Positions 31,746-40,800 are shown, counted from the stretch's first letter. The stretch is 42,915 nucleotides of DNA from Lachnospiraceae bacterium (GCA_030526405.1 JAUNCZ010000027.1:1-42915), one strand, 5' to 3'. Program-made: numbers and translations. Notes: generated from the letters alone by a model not told the origin.

Positions 31746-33701
31746 TTACAGGCGAGTGATTCCGTCATCGTCATACAGCTGGTACTGAGCGCCCTCATAA
31801 CCCAGCCATTTCATGGTGGACAGATCCAGGTCTCCAACACACTCAGCCGCATCCACAACAGGAATACTGCAGCCCTTTCTGATAAACAGAGGCACCTCAT
31901 TGAGAGCCACATCCACATAGTGGTGACCGGTAGAAAGAGTCTCCTGAGAAATGCTGCCATCCGGCAGGAATTTCACAAAGATCATCTCCTCTGGCAGGTA
32001 TACATAGCGTCCCTTTGCATTCTGTTTATAAACAGGAGCGATCATCACCTGTCCTCCCAGCATCAGCTGATCCTCCACCTGTGACGCAAATGCATCCTGA
32101 GGATACTCAAAGGCCAGTGGCTTGAACAGCATATCATCACCAAGGGCAGCCTTCATGTACTCACTGTACAGATATGGAACCAGGCGATAACGAACACCGA
32201 TTACATGGCGGAAATCTTCAATATTCTCAAACTGATAGAACTCCTGCTCTCTTGTTCCCAGGGCAGAATGGTTTCTCATAAGAGGAGTGAATACGCCCAG
32301 GGCCAGCCATCTCAGAACAAGGTCACGGGTGGTATCATCGCCAAAGCCGCCCAGATCAGCACCTGTATACAGGAAACCGCACATATTCATGGATGGCAGC
32401 ATCTGCAGGTTCAGCAGGATGTGGGACCACCAGGATCTGTTGTCACCCATCCAGACACCGCCGTAGCGATGCATTCCCACATAGGAGGAACGGGAGAACA
32501 TCAGAATTCTGTTATCAGGAGAGATTTTTTCAAAGGCCTCTCCTGCCGCTCTTGTCATATTGTAGCCAAAGAGATTATGTACTCTGCTGTGAGGGATCAT
32601 TTCTCCGTTCACATTGTGGTACATGTTCTCATAATCTGCCGGATTGTTGCTGATAGCCATGGCCTTCTCCTGGATCTCCAGCGGTTTAATGGTTTCCAGA
32701 TCCTCCTCAACCGCAGCTTTCAGGTAATCCACAAGCTCTGTTACACCCTCTTTGGTGTAGAAGGTGGCAGGCTCATTCATATCATTCCAGAAGCCGTCGA
32801 TTCCCTGGTCAATGAGAATCTGATATTTGCTTCCGAACCATGCTCTTGCTTCCGGATTCAGCACATCCGGAAAATGAGTCCATCCCGGCCATACCGCTGC
32901 CTCGAAGTCGCTTCCGTCAGCACGCTTGCAGAAATAGCCCTTCTCTCTTCCCTCTTCACAGATGTCGTAGCCCTCCTGGCATTTTACACCGGCATCGATG
33001 ATAGGGATCAGATGGATGTTCATCTTCTTCATCTCGTCCACATAGGCTCTGAAATCAGGAAACTCCTTCTGATTAAGGGTAAAATCCTTATAATCCTGCA
33101 TGTAATCAATATCCATGTAGACCATATCCAGAGGCATATGGGCTTTTCTGTGCTCCTCTGCCACCTTTTTAAAGTCCTCTGCAGTTTTATAGCCCCAGCG
33201 GCTCTGTCCGAATCCGAAGGCAAATTTCGGAGGAATGTAGCTTCTTCCGATGATCTTACGGAACTGTTTTACCACATCATAAGCAGTGTCTCCGGTGATC
33301 ACATACAGATCCAGATCTGCATACTCACAGGAGATACGCAGGGTATCCTGTCGTGTATATCCAATGTCAAAAGTCAGTTTTGTAGGATAATCCACAAAAA
33401 GTCCAAAGGTCTCTTTTCCGGACACCACAATAAAGTTGTGAGCAGCGTACAGAGAGTGTTTATCCTCTGTATGGGCAGGATCATCAGAGGCAAAGCTGGT
33501 GTAGGTATAACCTCTCTTGTTGATACCACGCATGTTCTCTCCCAGACCATATACCACGTCCTCCTCCTGGAGAGTGCAGGTGAAGGAGAAGCCCTCCTCT
33601 GTGGAAATGCTTCCTACGGTTACTGCCTCATCAGCTACCGGAATATCTGCAACAACAGCTTCGGTAGAAAAGGGGCTGCCAAATCTGTATTTTCTGATCA
33701 T
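31746..33701 (-). CDS. Glycoside hydrolase family 31 (alpha-glucosidase/alpha-xylosidase type)
   Basis: This 651-residue enzyme hydrolyses alpha-linked glycosides. GH31 marks are FGFGQSRWGY, DIDYMQDYKDFTLN, the nucleophile Asp in GFWNDMNEP and the acid/base Asp in VWMGDNRSWW. There is no signal peptide, so it is cytoplasmic and probably acts on imported oligosaccharides. The start has AGGAGG before it. A TATAAT hexamer on the minus strand at 33770-33775 is a candidate -10. A divergent AraC-type regulator gene begins 191 bases away and is its likely controller. The exact sugar is not readable from sequence. Confidence 0.93.
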   Translation of the reverse strand: MIRKYRFGSPFSTEAVVADIPVADEAVTVGSISTEEGFSFTCTLQEEDVVYGLGENMRGINKRGYTYTSFASDDPAHTEDKHSLYAAHNFIVVSGKETFGLFVDYPTKLTFDIGYTRQDTLRISCEYADLDLYVITGDTAYDVVKQFRKIIGRSYIPPKFAFGFGQSRWGYKTAEDFKKVAEEHRKAHMPLDMVYMDIDYMQDYKDFTLNQKEFPDFRAYVDEMKKMNIHLIPIIDAGVKCQEGYDICEEGREKGYFCKRADGSDFEAAVWPGWTHFPDVLNPEARAWFGSKYQILIDQGIDGFWNDMNEPATFYTKEGVTELVDYLKAAVEEDLETIKPLEIQEKAMAISNNPADYENMYHNVNGEMIPHSRVHNLFGYNMTRAAGEAFEKISPDNRILMFSRSSYVGMHRYGGVWMGDNRSWWSHILLNLQMLPSMNMCGFLYTGADLGGFGDDTTRDLVLRWLALGVFTPLMRNHSALGTREQEFYQFENIEDFRHVIGVRYRLVPYLYSEYMKAALGDDMLFKPLAFEYPQDAFASQVEDQLMLGGQVMIAPVYKQNAKGRYVYLPEEMIFVKFLPDGSISQETLSTGHHYVDVALNEVPLFIRKGCSIPVVDAAECVGDLDLSTMKWLGYEGAQYQLYDDDGITRL

Positions 33702-33892
33702 ATCAGTTCCTCCTGACGTACTAGTTTATATTCTCATTATATTGCTAAAAATCAGGATAATCTGCTATTATTATACAAATTACTAACACAATCTTGCTAT
33801 CAGATGGATGTACAAACAGCATAGTAAACAAATATATTATACCTGTTCATCCATGGTCCCTGACCGACAATCACGCAAGGAGGATCTGATCT

Positions 33893-34807
33893 ATGACTGC
33901 AAACATGCGATATCTTCTGGAGGAAGAGCTGCCCCATGGGACCTCTCTTCAGCCAGTGGAACTGCTGCATTATGACAGCGGTGAGGGAACGGGATTCCCC
34001 CAGGGCTATTATGCCCCCCTGCACTGGCACAATCATATGGAAATCCTGTATTTCAGACGGGGAGATTTTGTTGTGGAACTGAATCTGGAGGAGGTTCTGT
34101 TCCGTGAAGGGGACATTGCCATCATCAACAGCGGTCAGCTGCATCAGATTGTCAGCAACACCCGGGATTCATCCCATGATGTACTGCTGTTTGATCCAAA
34201 AATCCTGAGTTTTTCCTATGGAGATGAACTGCAGGAATCCCTTCTGGCTCCCCTGATCCGGCAGGAGTATATTTTCCCCGGAAAAATTGCCTCCCACAGC
34301 CCCCTGCACCAGGAAATATCTGCCATCATCCGACAACTGATCCAGATCTGCAGCGAAAAGCAGGAGCACTGGTATTACTATGCCAAGCTGCAGGTACTGT
34401 TTCTGCTGATCCGCCTGCAGGAGGTGGGTGGATTGATCCCCTCCAAAACGGTTCTTGGTGGTCTGGAGAGAGAAAGAATCGATAAATACAAAAAAATCAT
34501 CTCCTACATGGAAGAAAACTATATGCATCCCATCTCCCTGGCACAGCTGGCGGAGCATATCAGCTGCAATCCCCAGTATCTCTGCCATTTTTTCAAAAAG
34601 ACTGCCGGGGTCTCACCTGTGGATTATCTGATCCGGCTCCGCATTAAAAAGGCAAAAACCATGCTGAAGGAATCCAATCTGTCAGTTCTGGAAATCGGAA
34701 TGGAATGCGGCTTTGACAATGCCAGCTACTTCGCCCGGCAGTTTCGCCGGCATACGGGGCATTCCCCAAGAGAGTACCGAAATCTTATACAGTCCGGAAG
34801 ATCATAA
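33893..34807 (+). CDS. AraC-family transcriptional regulator
   Basis: This 304-residue regulator has an N-terminal cupin-like sugar-binding domain (LHWHNHMEILYFRRGDF at about residues 43-59) and a C-terminal pair of helix-turn-helix motifs: LAQLAEHISCNPQYLCHFFK, then VLEIGMECGFDNASYFARQF, ending HTGHSPREYR. AAGGAGG precedes the ATG. It is divergent from the GH31 gene and probably activates it in response to the sugar substrate. Its 3' end overlaps the opposing methyltransferase gene by 23 bases. Confidence 0.94.
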   Translation: MTANMRYLLEEELPHGTSLQPVELLHYDSGEGTGFPQGYYAPLHWHNHMEILYFRRGDFVVELNLEEVLFREGDIAIINSGQLHQIVSNTRDSSHDVLLFDPKILSFSYGDELQESLLAPLIRQEYIFPGKIASHSPLHQEISAIIRQLIQICSEKQEHWYYYAKLQVLFLLIRLQEVGGLIPSKTVLGGLERERIDKYKKIISYMEENYMHPISLAQLAEHISCNPQYLCHFFKKTAGVSPVDYLIRLRIKKAKTMLKESNLSVLEIGMECGFDNASYFARQFRRHTGHSPREYRNLIQSGRS

Positions 34808-35387
34808 TCCGCTCCCTCTCATTATTGCCGGGAAACAGATCTCTGCAGTCGATCTCGTCATAGAACTCCAGCTGATCCACGGTCATCAGGTAGGACAGAT
34901 ACTCATCCGATGGGTAATAAAAGAACATTCTTATATCCCTCGGATTCTCATACCAGGAGTCCAGCACCCGATTTACTACGGTTCTCAGGATTTCCACGGA
35001 AAAGGGATTAAAGAAGAAGCAGCAGTCCACCTCCCGGGGCACCTGATAGTGTTCTGCATTTGTAAGAAGAAATTCCGTTCTTCTGCCGGAGATGGCGGTG
35101 GTCTGATTCAGAATGGCCGCCTGGTAGATTCTCTCATCATACTCAATGCCAAGACTTCTGCATCTGGTCTGGTAGGCAAGAAAAAAATCCACCCGTCCCT
35201 TACCACAGCCGTAATCCAGGAGTACATTGTGTTTGCGGATCTCACCGCTGTTGCTAAGGCGCTCCAGCACACTGTAGGGAGTGGGTTCATAGGGATATTT
35301 GTACTGATCGGAATTGCTGTCGTCACGGCCGGTGGTCCTTACCTTCAGAAGCTTATCCCATGTATTTTCAAGTTGTTCTGTTGACAT
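34785..35387 (-). CDS. Class I SAM-dependent methyltransferase
   Basis: This protein of about 200 residues has SAM-binding motif I at VLLDYGCGKGRVDFF, followed by GIEYD (acidic residue for ribose) and CCFFFNPFS, the usual motif IV position. The substrate is unknown; proteins of this shape often methylate small molecules or RNA. The start is uncertain: ATG 35387 is chosen, but a GTG at 35402 in the same frame is possible. It overlaps the end of the AraC gene, tail to tail. Confidence 0.8.
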   Translation of the reverse strand: MSTEQLENTWDKLLKVRTTGRDDSNSDQYKYPYEPTPYSVLERLSNSGEIRKHNVLLDYGCGKGRVDFFLAYQTRCRSLGIEYDERIYQAAILNQTTAISGRRTEFLLTNAEHYQVPREVDCCFFFNPFSVEILRTVVNRVLDSWYENPRDIRMFFYYPSDEYLSYLMTVDQLEFYDEIDCRDLFPGNNERERIMIFRTV

Positions 35388-35418
35388 GGTAGTTTTACTC
35401 ACTTTCTTATGATGTTAG

Positions 35419-35458
35419 AAATCCACCACTTATCCATGATGGGTTAAGTGGTGGATTT
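35419..35458. other. Strong 14-base hairpin downstream of the DHH gene
   Basis: AAATCCACCACTTA (35419-35432) pairs perfectly with TAAGTGGTGGATTT (35445-35458). It is followed by a small palindrome (TCTTAA-AGC-TTAAGA, 35471-35485) and a CTGGG/CCCAG hairpin. The minus-strand tail is poor in T, so termination of the DHH gene is possible but weak. The group may be the remnant of a small mobile or extragenic palindromic element. Confidence 0.5.
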
Positions 35459-35538
35459 TCTGCAAATTAATCTTAAAGCTTAAGAATCGCTGGGCATCCT
35501 CCCAGAGCATGTAATCTCAGTCAAAGATTGAACTCCTA

Positions 35539-36546
35539 TTAAAGTTCCATGTTTTTCATCTCACAGACCCGATTCAGGATATCCTCCAGCAGCTGCTTTG
35601 GCTGATCTGTTTTCTTTCGCAGTCCTGATGCACCAGCATGGCCGCCGCCGCCCAGAGGCAGCATCATCTCATTCACATTGATCCATTTTCCGTCGGAACG
35701 GAAGGAGCATCTCCAGAGATCCGGTGCCTCCTCATACATGGTAAAGCCCAGCTCAATATCCTCACAGTCCCGGAGAATGCCGCTGATGGCATGGATATCC
35801 GCATATTCGATATTCTTCTCCTGTTTTTCCTGCCGGTCCACAAAGGAATAGGCCACCTTTCCATCCATCACCCGAACCACATTTTTCAGAATCTCCATTC
35901 TCTTCAGCATATCCTCAAAGGTGTCCGTCTTCAGAGTCTTCATGCAGGCTTTATGGCTCACCCCCAGTTTCATCAGAGCAGCCGCCGCTTCCATAGTTCC
36001 CGGATCTGCCCTGTCAAAGCCGTTGGTGTCATGAACCATACCCAGATAGATGTACTCCGCAGGATTCCATACAGGATCTGCCTCCACAGCCTTTTTCAGA
36101 AAGGTCTGATCCATCATATAATAGATATTTTCAGAACAGGATTCGGAGATTTTTCTGTTGTTGATGGTACCGTAGCCCTCATTGGAAGCATGGTGATCCA
36201 GCACCATGGTGCAGACCGCTGCCTCATACAGCTCTTCCCCGGCAATTCTGGCTCTTGTGGCTGTGTCACAGACAATGGCCGCGTAGGGAGTCTCAACCAC
36301 AGGCAACACAAAGGGATCAAAACAGGGATCCGCCAGTACTCTGCGTTTTGGACCCTTGTCCAGCTTGTCAGACAGGTAGGGAAGGACCTGGTACTCCGGA
36401 TACTTCACTCTGAGATAATGGGAAAGACCCATTACAGAGCCCGCCGCATCACCGTCCGGGTTGATATGAGCCTGAACAACAACCGTTTTCAGTTTATTGC
36501 TTTCCATCATGTTTCGGAACGCCTCATCAAAGTTAAAATTCTCCAT
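35539..36546 (-). CDS. DHH-family phosphoesterase (NrnA-like nanoRNase/pAp phosphatase type)
   Basis: This 335-residue protein has the DHH motifs HINPDGDAAGS, VCDTATRARI, VLDHHASNEG and GMVHDTNGFDR, plus the C-terminal DHHA1 motif GGGGHAGASG. Such enzymes degrade very short RNAs, pAp or cyclic-dinucleotide products with Mn2+. ATG 36546 has AAAGGAGGAACAG upstream and fits the family; the frame is open further upstream, but that part runs into an inverted-repeat element and is not coding-like. It stands alone between a repeat-rich region and the methyltransferase gene. Confidence 0.9.
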   Translation of the reverse strand: MENFNFDEAFRNMMESNKLKTVVVQAHINPDGDAAGSVMGLSHYLRVKYPEYQVLPYLSDKLDKGPKRRVLADPCFDPFVLPVVETPYAAIVCDTATRARIAGEELYEAAVCTMVLDHHASNEGYGTINNRKISESCSENIYYMMDQTFLKKAVEADPVWNPAEYIYLGMVHDTNGFDRADPGTMEAAAALMKLGVSHKACMKTLKTDTFEDMLKRMEILKNVVRVMDGKVAYSFVDRQEKQEKNIEYADIHAISGILRDCEDIELGFTMYEEAPDLWRCSFRSDGKWINVNEMMLPLGGGGHAGASGLRKKTDQPKQLLEDILNRVCEMKNMEL

Positions 36547-36576
36547 CTTCTGTTCCTCCTTTTTATTCTTTTTTAC

Positions 36577-36770
36577 GATTCGGGTGTCAAAAGCCCCCAA
36601 AAACAGATTACACGGATTGTTTCGTACTTCGTACTCCCACAATCCTCCCCAAGATTCGGATATCGTGGTGCTTGCGCCCCACTTACATCCTCATCTTTGG
36701 GGCGTGTCACAAGGTCTATCACCACCGTACGTGCAAGCACCGGTGGCTCTGACCTTTTGACACTGTAATC
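36577..36770. repeat. Inverted-repeat element A, about 194 bases
   Basis: The ends pair: the 17 bases at 36577-36593 (core GTGTCAAAAG) match the reverse complement of 36754-36770 at 14 of 17 positions. Inside are further dyads: GGATTGT/ACAATCC and GGTGCTTGC/GCAAGCACC. It lies directly upstream of the DHH ribosome binding site, so it lies in or before its leader. It looks like a MITE-like or structured-RNA element and codes for nothing plausible. Confidence 0.55.
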
Positions 36771-36802
36771 TTTTTACAATTATCAGGGTTTAATCATATC
36801 AA

Positions 36803-36831
36803 CAGAAAAAAGCTGCGTCAATGCAGCTTTT
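36803..36831 (-). terminator. Intrinsic terminator between elements A and B
   Basis: AAAAGCTGC (36808-36816) and GCAGCTTTT (36823-36831) form a perfect stem. On the minus strand it continues into TTTTTTCTGTT. No protein gene precedes it on that strand between 37200 and here, so it may end a non-coding transcript from element B. Confidence 0.75.
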
Positions 36832-36917
36832 AACAAAGTATCCCGGCATCGGGTGTGGCGAAAATCGAAAGAGGTGTGAATGTAGAAAAACAGGGATGCC
36901 TTCAAACAATGGATTAT

Positions 36918-37140
36918 GTCAGGGTGGATGACTATGAAAGCAAGACGATTGCGAGGCTTGCGTCGGGAGGGAACGCGCTAGCTTGCGTCCGGAGTGCACT
37001 GTCTGAGCCCCTAAAGGGCGAGTTTTGCACGCAGGACGCATTATAGGCGCGCGGACCGAGCAGCAAATGAGCATGTCTTGCGTCTGGTCATCCACCCTGA
37101 CATACACAATCTATGAGAAACACGCTTTGCGAGTTTCTCA
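36918..37140. repeat. Inverted-repeat element B with internal hairpins
   Basis: GTCAGGGTGGATGAC (36918-36932) and its exact complement (37087-37101) enclose about 155 bases that hold two copies of a CTTGCGTC-GGAG motif. A further perfect eight-base hairpin, TGAGAAAC/GTTTCTCA, lies at 37114-37140. Base composition is richer in CG steps than the neighbouring genes. On the minus strand a TATAAT lies at 37040-37045. No credible protein is encoded. Confidence 0.6.
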
Positions 37141-37200
37141 AGATATCGCGGCAGTCGCCAAGGTCTCGTGCAAGCACGGACTTTGGCTCGTTGCTCGCGT

Positions 37201-37242
37201 AAAAAGAGAGGCATCCATTGTTAAATACAATAGACACCTCTC
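37201..37242 (-). terminator. Intrinsic terminator after the XRE-cupin gene
   Basis: GAGAGG and ATTGT (37206-37221) pair with ACAAT and CCTCTC (37227-37242). On the minus strand the tail is CTCTCTTTTTACG. It lies about 40 bases after the regulator gene stop. Confidence 0.85.
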
Positions 37243-37282
37243 GATTTGGGAAGGGGCTTCATAGGCCCCTGTTTTCAGCCCT

Positions 37283-37846
37283 TTAATGGGCTCTTGCATA
37301 GTCAATGAACACGCAGATACAGCTGGCAGGCTTTGTTCCTGTATTTCTGTATACATGGTCCTGATAGGTTTCAAACTTGTAGATCTGATCCCTGCATACT
37401 GTCTGCACATTGCCGTGACACTCCACTGTCAGTTCACCCTCTGTCACGATTACATATTCTCTTGTTTTTTCGCCATGGGCTCCGCTGAAATACTGTCCTC
37501 CCGGCTCCACATCAATTCTGTAGATCTCATAATACTGGGAATCCTCGAAGGGGAAGCAGGTAAGCACCCGATAGACACCCTCCAATTCCTTGGTGGGAGA
37601 AAGCTTTTTCATATCCACCAGCTCGTATTCTGATTTTGGATGCTGGATCAGCTCCTGGAACTGGATCCTGAGTCCGCTGGCAATCTTTCCCAGCACACCG
37701 ATGGAGGGATTGGCAGTGCCTCTCTCAATCTGAGCCAGCATGCTTTTGCTGACTCCCGTCTGCTCTGCGGTCTGTTCCAGACTCATCCCCTTGGCATGGC
37801 GTATTTTTTTCAGATTTACTGATACATTGTATGTCAGGTAATCCAT
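37283..37846 (-). CDS. XRE-family regulator with C-terminal cupin domain
   Basis: This 187-residue protein has an N-terminal helix-turn-helix (MSLEQTAEQTGVSKSMLAQI, about residues 20-39) and a C-terminal cupin (GGQYFSGAHGEKTREYVIV to the end) that probably binds a small ligand. Such proteins (for example PuuR) often control amino acid or polyamine use. It lies 28 bases after the alcohol dehydrogenase gene on the same strand and may regulate the adjacent permease and aminotransferase genes. The stop overlaps a small GCCC/GGGC hairpin. Confidence 0.92.
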   Translation of the reverse strand: MDYLTYNVSVNLKKIRHAKGMSLEQTAEQTGVSKSMLAQIERGTANPSIGVLGKIASGLRIQFQELIQHPKSEYELVDMKKLSPTKELEGVYRVLTCFPFEDSQYYEIYRIDVEPGGQYFSGAHGEKTREYVIVTEGELTVECHGNVQTVCRDQIYKFETYQDHVYRNTGTKPASCICVFIDYARAH

Positions 37847-37874
37847 AGTTCCCTTTCTTCAACCACTCTACTTT

Positions 37875-39062
37875 TTATTTTAATGCTTTCCGATACAGAG
37901 CCTCAATGTCACTCTGACGGGAAGCTCTTGGATTCACCAGAATGTTTCCACTCTTCATGGCATCCACTGCCATGGCCGGGATCTTACTCTCAATCTCCTC
38001 CACTGTGATCTCACCCTTTTTGCTGGCCTGGTTGATGGCAACATACAGGTTTTCCGGAATTCCAATATCTGTGCACAGTTCCTGAATAGCATCCACCAGC
38101 ATGGATGGACGGAACTGCTCTCTGGCAACGGTAACACTGCTGATGTAGTGATAGATCTTATGATATTTGCCATGGTCCGCCAGAGCATTGTACTCTGCGA
38201 TCACCGGCAACAGCACTGCGTTGGCCACACCGTGGGATACATCAAAATAAGCGCTGACAGGATGGCTCATGGCATGGACATTTCCCAGTCTTGCAAAGGA
38301 AAATGCAATTCCCGCAAACAGTGATCCTGTCATCATGGCCTCAGCCGCCTCCAGGTCCTCTCTGTTGGCCACAAATCTCCTGATGTTTCCTCCGATCAGT
38401 TCCATGGCCTTCTCAGCCATTGCATCAGAGAACGGAGATGCATCTCTGGAAATGTAGGCCTCCTCCGCATGGATAAATGCATCAATTCCACAGGCTGCTG
38501 CCACCCCTGCTGGTGCTGTTGTGATCAGCTCCGGATCCAGGATCGCATAGGTCGGAAGAATCTCATAGCTGAAAACCGTCAGCTTATAATCTCTGCTATG
38601 ATCGGTGATTACGGAAAATGCTGTCACCTCAGATCCGGTTCCCGCTGTGGTGGGAATAGCAATCAGAGGAATGATCTTTCCAGGAACCTTGTGGGCACCC
38701 TCGTAGTCGGTGATGCTGCCACCGTATTTTGCCACCACCGCCACAGCCTTGGCCACATCCATGGGCGAGCCGCCGCCAAAGGTTACAATAAAGTCCGCAC
38801 CGGACTGTTTGTATGCCTCAGTGGCATGCTCCACTGTGGTGACAGATGGATTTGCCTCAATATCTGTAAACGTGCTGACCTGAACCCCTGCCTCCTTCAA
38901 CAGGTCACCCAGCTTATCCACCAGTCCCATCTTTTTCAGATGAGGACCGGAGATGATCATGGCATGTGTTCCACCCAGCTCCTTTGCAATATCCTTGATT
39001 TTAGAAACAGAACCCTTTCCAACTGTAATATTCTGTGGAATAGAAAAGCTGAAGTTCTTCAT
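37875..39062 (-). CDS. Iron-containing (group III) alcohol dehydrogenase
   Basis: This 395-residue NAD(P)-dependent enzyme reduces an aldehyde to an alcohol, or the reverse. It has the nucleotide motif FGGGSPMDVAKAVA, PTTAGTGSEVTAFSV and the metal-binding segments HAMSHPVSAYFDVSHG with two histidines. Length is typical. GGGAGG precedes the ATG. The substrate may be a semialdehyde, for example from transamination of an omega-amino acid by the product of 41619-42836, as in 4-hydroxybutyrate dehydrogenases; this is inference. Confidence 0.93.
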   Translation of the reverse strand: MKNFSFSIPQNITVGKGSVSKIKDIAKELGGTHAMIISGPHLKKMGLVDKLGDLLKEAGVQVSTFTDIEANPSVTTVEHATEAYKQSGADFIVTFGGGSPMDVAKAVAVVAKYGGSITDYEGAHKVPGKIIPLIAIPTTAGTGSEVTAFSVITDHSRDYKLTVFSYEILPTYAILDPELITTAPAGVAAACGIDAFIHAEEAYISRDASPFSDAMAEKAMELIGGNIRRFVANREDLEAAEAMMTGSLFAGIAFSFARLGNVHAMSHPVSAYFDVSHGVANAVLLPVIAEYNALADHGKYHKIYHYISSVTVAREQFRPSMLVDAIQELCTDIGIPENLYVAINQASKKGEITVEEIESKIPAMAVDAMKSGNILVNPRASRQSDIEALYRKALK

Positions 39063-39133
39063 GATCAGTTACCTCCCTCGAAATTTCAAAATCCAGAAGA
39101 AACACTGTTTAACAGGTTGCTCCTGCTATTACG

Positions 39134-39176
39134 GCAGCGGCCAGGGTTTACTGCAGGCAGGAACCCTGGCCGCTGC
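39134..39176. other. Very strong GC-rich hairpin upstream of the alcohol dehydrogenase gene
   Basis: GCAGCGGCCAGGGTT (39134-39148) and its exact complement (39162-39176) form a 15-base stem with a 13-base loop. On the minus strand a T-run precedes rather than follows it, so it does not fit a standard minus-strand terminator. It could still end permease transcription or protect the mRNA. Confidence 0.55.
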
Positions 39177-39273
39177 TGCTAAAAAAACTATATTTTCACT
39201 ATTACATCAGGCTGTCTGCATGGCAAGAATGCAGAAAGTATCTGCTGAGATTGCCGGTACAGATCCTGGTATT

Positions 39274-40797
39274 TCAGGCAGCCTGCATAGTCAGGATACG
39301 CTCAATAGCAGCATCGATGACTTTATCAAGCTCCTCATCGTCCGCCTCAGGCATCAGAGTTGCAGCATCCTCATCGGAAATGATCTCAACCAGACTTCCG
39401 AATTTTTCCTTGTATTTCATCTTGCAGGATACAAAGAATACTGCTCCCAGAGCACCCCAGCCAAGGACCATTGCCCACTCCTGAAGAATCAGGTTTCCAC
39501 CGGATCCAGGAATGCAGTACATCAGTACCATGAAGGCAGACAGCAGTACAGCCATGGTTCCCACAAATTTGTAAGCAGGTGCCTTGTAAGGACGTTTCAT
39601 ATCCGGCTCTTTCTTTCTTAAGATCAGGAAGGAAAGAGATACCATACAGTAAGCAACACAGCATCCAAAGTTTCCTGCATCACAGATCCACACCATCATC
39701 ACTCTTCCGGCAAATGGAGCCAGCATAGTCAGTCCACCGATGAGAATCAGAGCATTGACAGGTGTTTTATGGGTTGGATGCAGTTTTGCAAAGAATTTCG
39801 GAATCATGTAGGACTCAGCCATGGAATACATGGCTCTGGAACCACCGATCATAAAGGAGTTCCAGGAAGTGATGATACCGCACATACCGCCTACGATGAT
39901 GACCTTTGCCATCACAGAGGTTCCAAATGCCTTTGCCATGGCATCTGCAGTAACAAGGCCACTACCATTTGCAGAATCCACAATTGCCTCAGGATTCAGG
40001 ATCATACCAACTGCCAGAATTACAAAGGCATAGAAGATAACCGCCAGCACAACAGATAAGATCAGCATTTTTCCGATTTTCTTAGGAGGAACATTGATCT
40101 CCTCTGCCGCCTGTGGGATAACATCAAAACCAATAAAATAGAATGGTGTGATTACTGCTACAGAGAGAATTCCCTTGAAATGGCCCCCCGCAGAGGTTCC
40201 CACAAACATCTGTGGAGTCAGATTATCCACAGATCCATTGATTACAGAAGCCACGATCAGAAGGATTCCTGCACCTCCGATGATCAGAGTCAGGATAGTC
40301 TGCAGCTTCGCCGCAGTTTTTGCACCCATGATGTTGATCACAGTGATCAGAAATGCAATCACAATGGCAACAACAAGCCAGGATGCGTAGATATCAAAGC
40401 CGGCCACTGTATATAAGTAGCCCTTTAAGAATCCAGGAATCAGATAGGTAAGAATGGTAGGAAATGCACAGGCCTCAAAGCACACAACTCCCACATAGCC
40501 TAAAATAATAGCCCAGGTACAGATAAAGGAACCGGTGGAACCCATGGCTCTGTGGCTGAATACATGCTCACCACCACACTGGGGCATGGCTGCCGTCAGT
40601 TCCGCATAGGTCAGACCTACGAAGAAGATCATGATACCGCCGATCACAAATCCAAGGGCAGCTCCAAGAACGCCGCCTTCCTGGATCCAGCCGCCGGAAG
40701 AAACTACCCAGCCCCATCCGATCATTGCTCCAAAGGCAATAACAAGAATATCCCAGGCACTGAAAACCTTGTCAAATTCTGATGATTTCTGATTCAT
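39274..40797 (-). CDS. APC-superfamily amino acid/polyamine permease
   Basis: This 507-residue permease has about twelve membrane segments. The first helix carries AFGAMIGWGWVVSSGGWIQE, the APC glycine-rich substrate loop, and YAELTAAMPQCGGEHVFSHRA follows. A cytoplasmic acidic tail (about the last 50 residues, ADDEELDKVIDAAIERI) is unusual. The start has GGGAGGAGG. It begins three bases after the cytidylate kinase-like gene. The substrate could be an amino acid or putrescine. Confidence 0.92.
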   Translation of the reverse strand: MNQKSSEFDKVFSAWDILVIAFGAMIGWGWVVSSGGWIQEGGVLGAALGFVIGGIMIFFVGLTYAELTAAMPQCGGEHVFSHRAMGSTGSFICTWAIILGYVGVVCFEACAFPTILTYLIPGFLKGYLYTVAGFDIYASWLVVAIVIAFLITVINIMGAKTAAKLQTILTLIIGGAGILLIVASVINGSVDNLTPQMFVGTSAGGHFKGILSVAVITPFYFIGFDVIPQAAEEINVPPKKIGKMLILSVVLAVIFYAFVILAVGMILNPEAIVDSANGSGLVTADAMAKAFGTSVMAKVIIVGGMCGIITSWNSFMIGGSRAMYSMAESYMIPKFFAKLHPTHKTPVNALILIGGLTMLAPFAGRVMMVWICDAGNFGCCVAYCMVSLSFLILRKKEPDMKRPYKAPAYKFVGTMAVLLSAFMVLMYCIPGSGGNLILQEWAMVLGWGALGAVFFVSCKMKYKEKFGSLVEIISDEDAATLMPEADDEELDKVIDAAIERILTMQAA

Positions 40798-40800
40798 ATG

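Noticed and set aside
35403-35510. End of an IS200/IS605-type element
   Set aside because: Only hairpins are visible; there is no transposase gene or remnant, so it is kept as an unexplained structure.
36909-37046. Small open frame of 45 codons inside element B
   Set aside because: No ribosome binding site, no recognisable domain, and it spans the arm of an inverted repeat; a structured RNA or repeat explains the region better.
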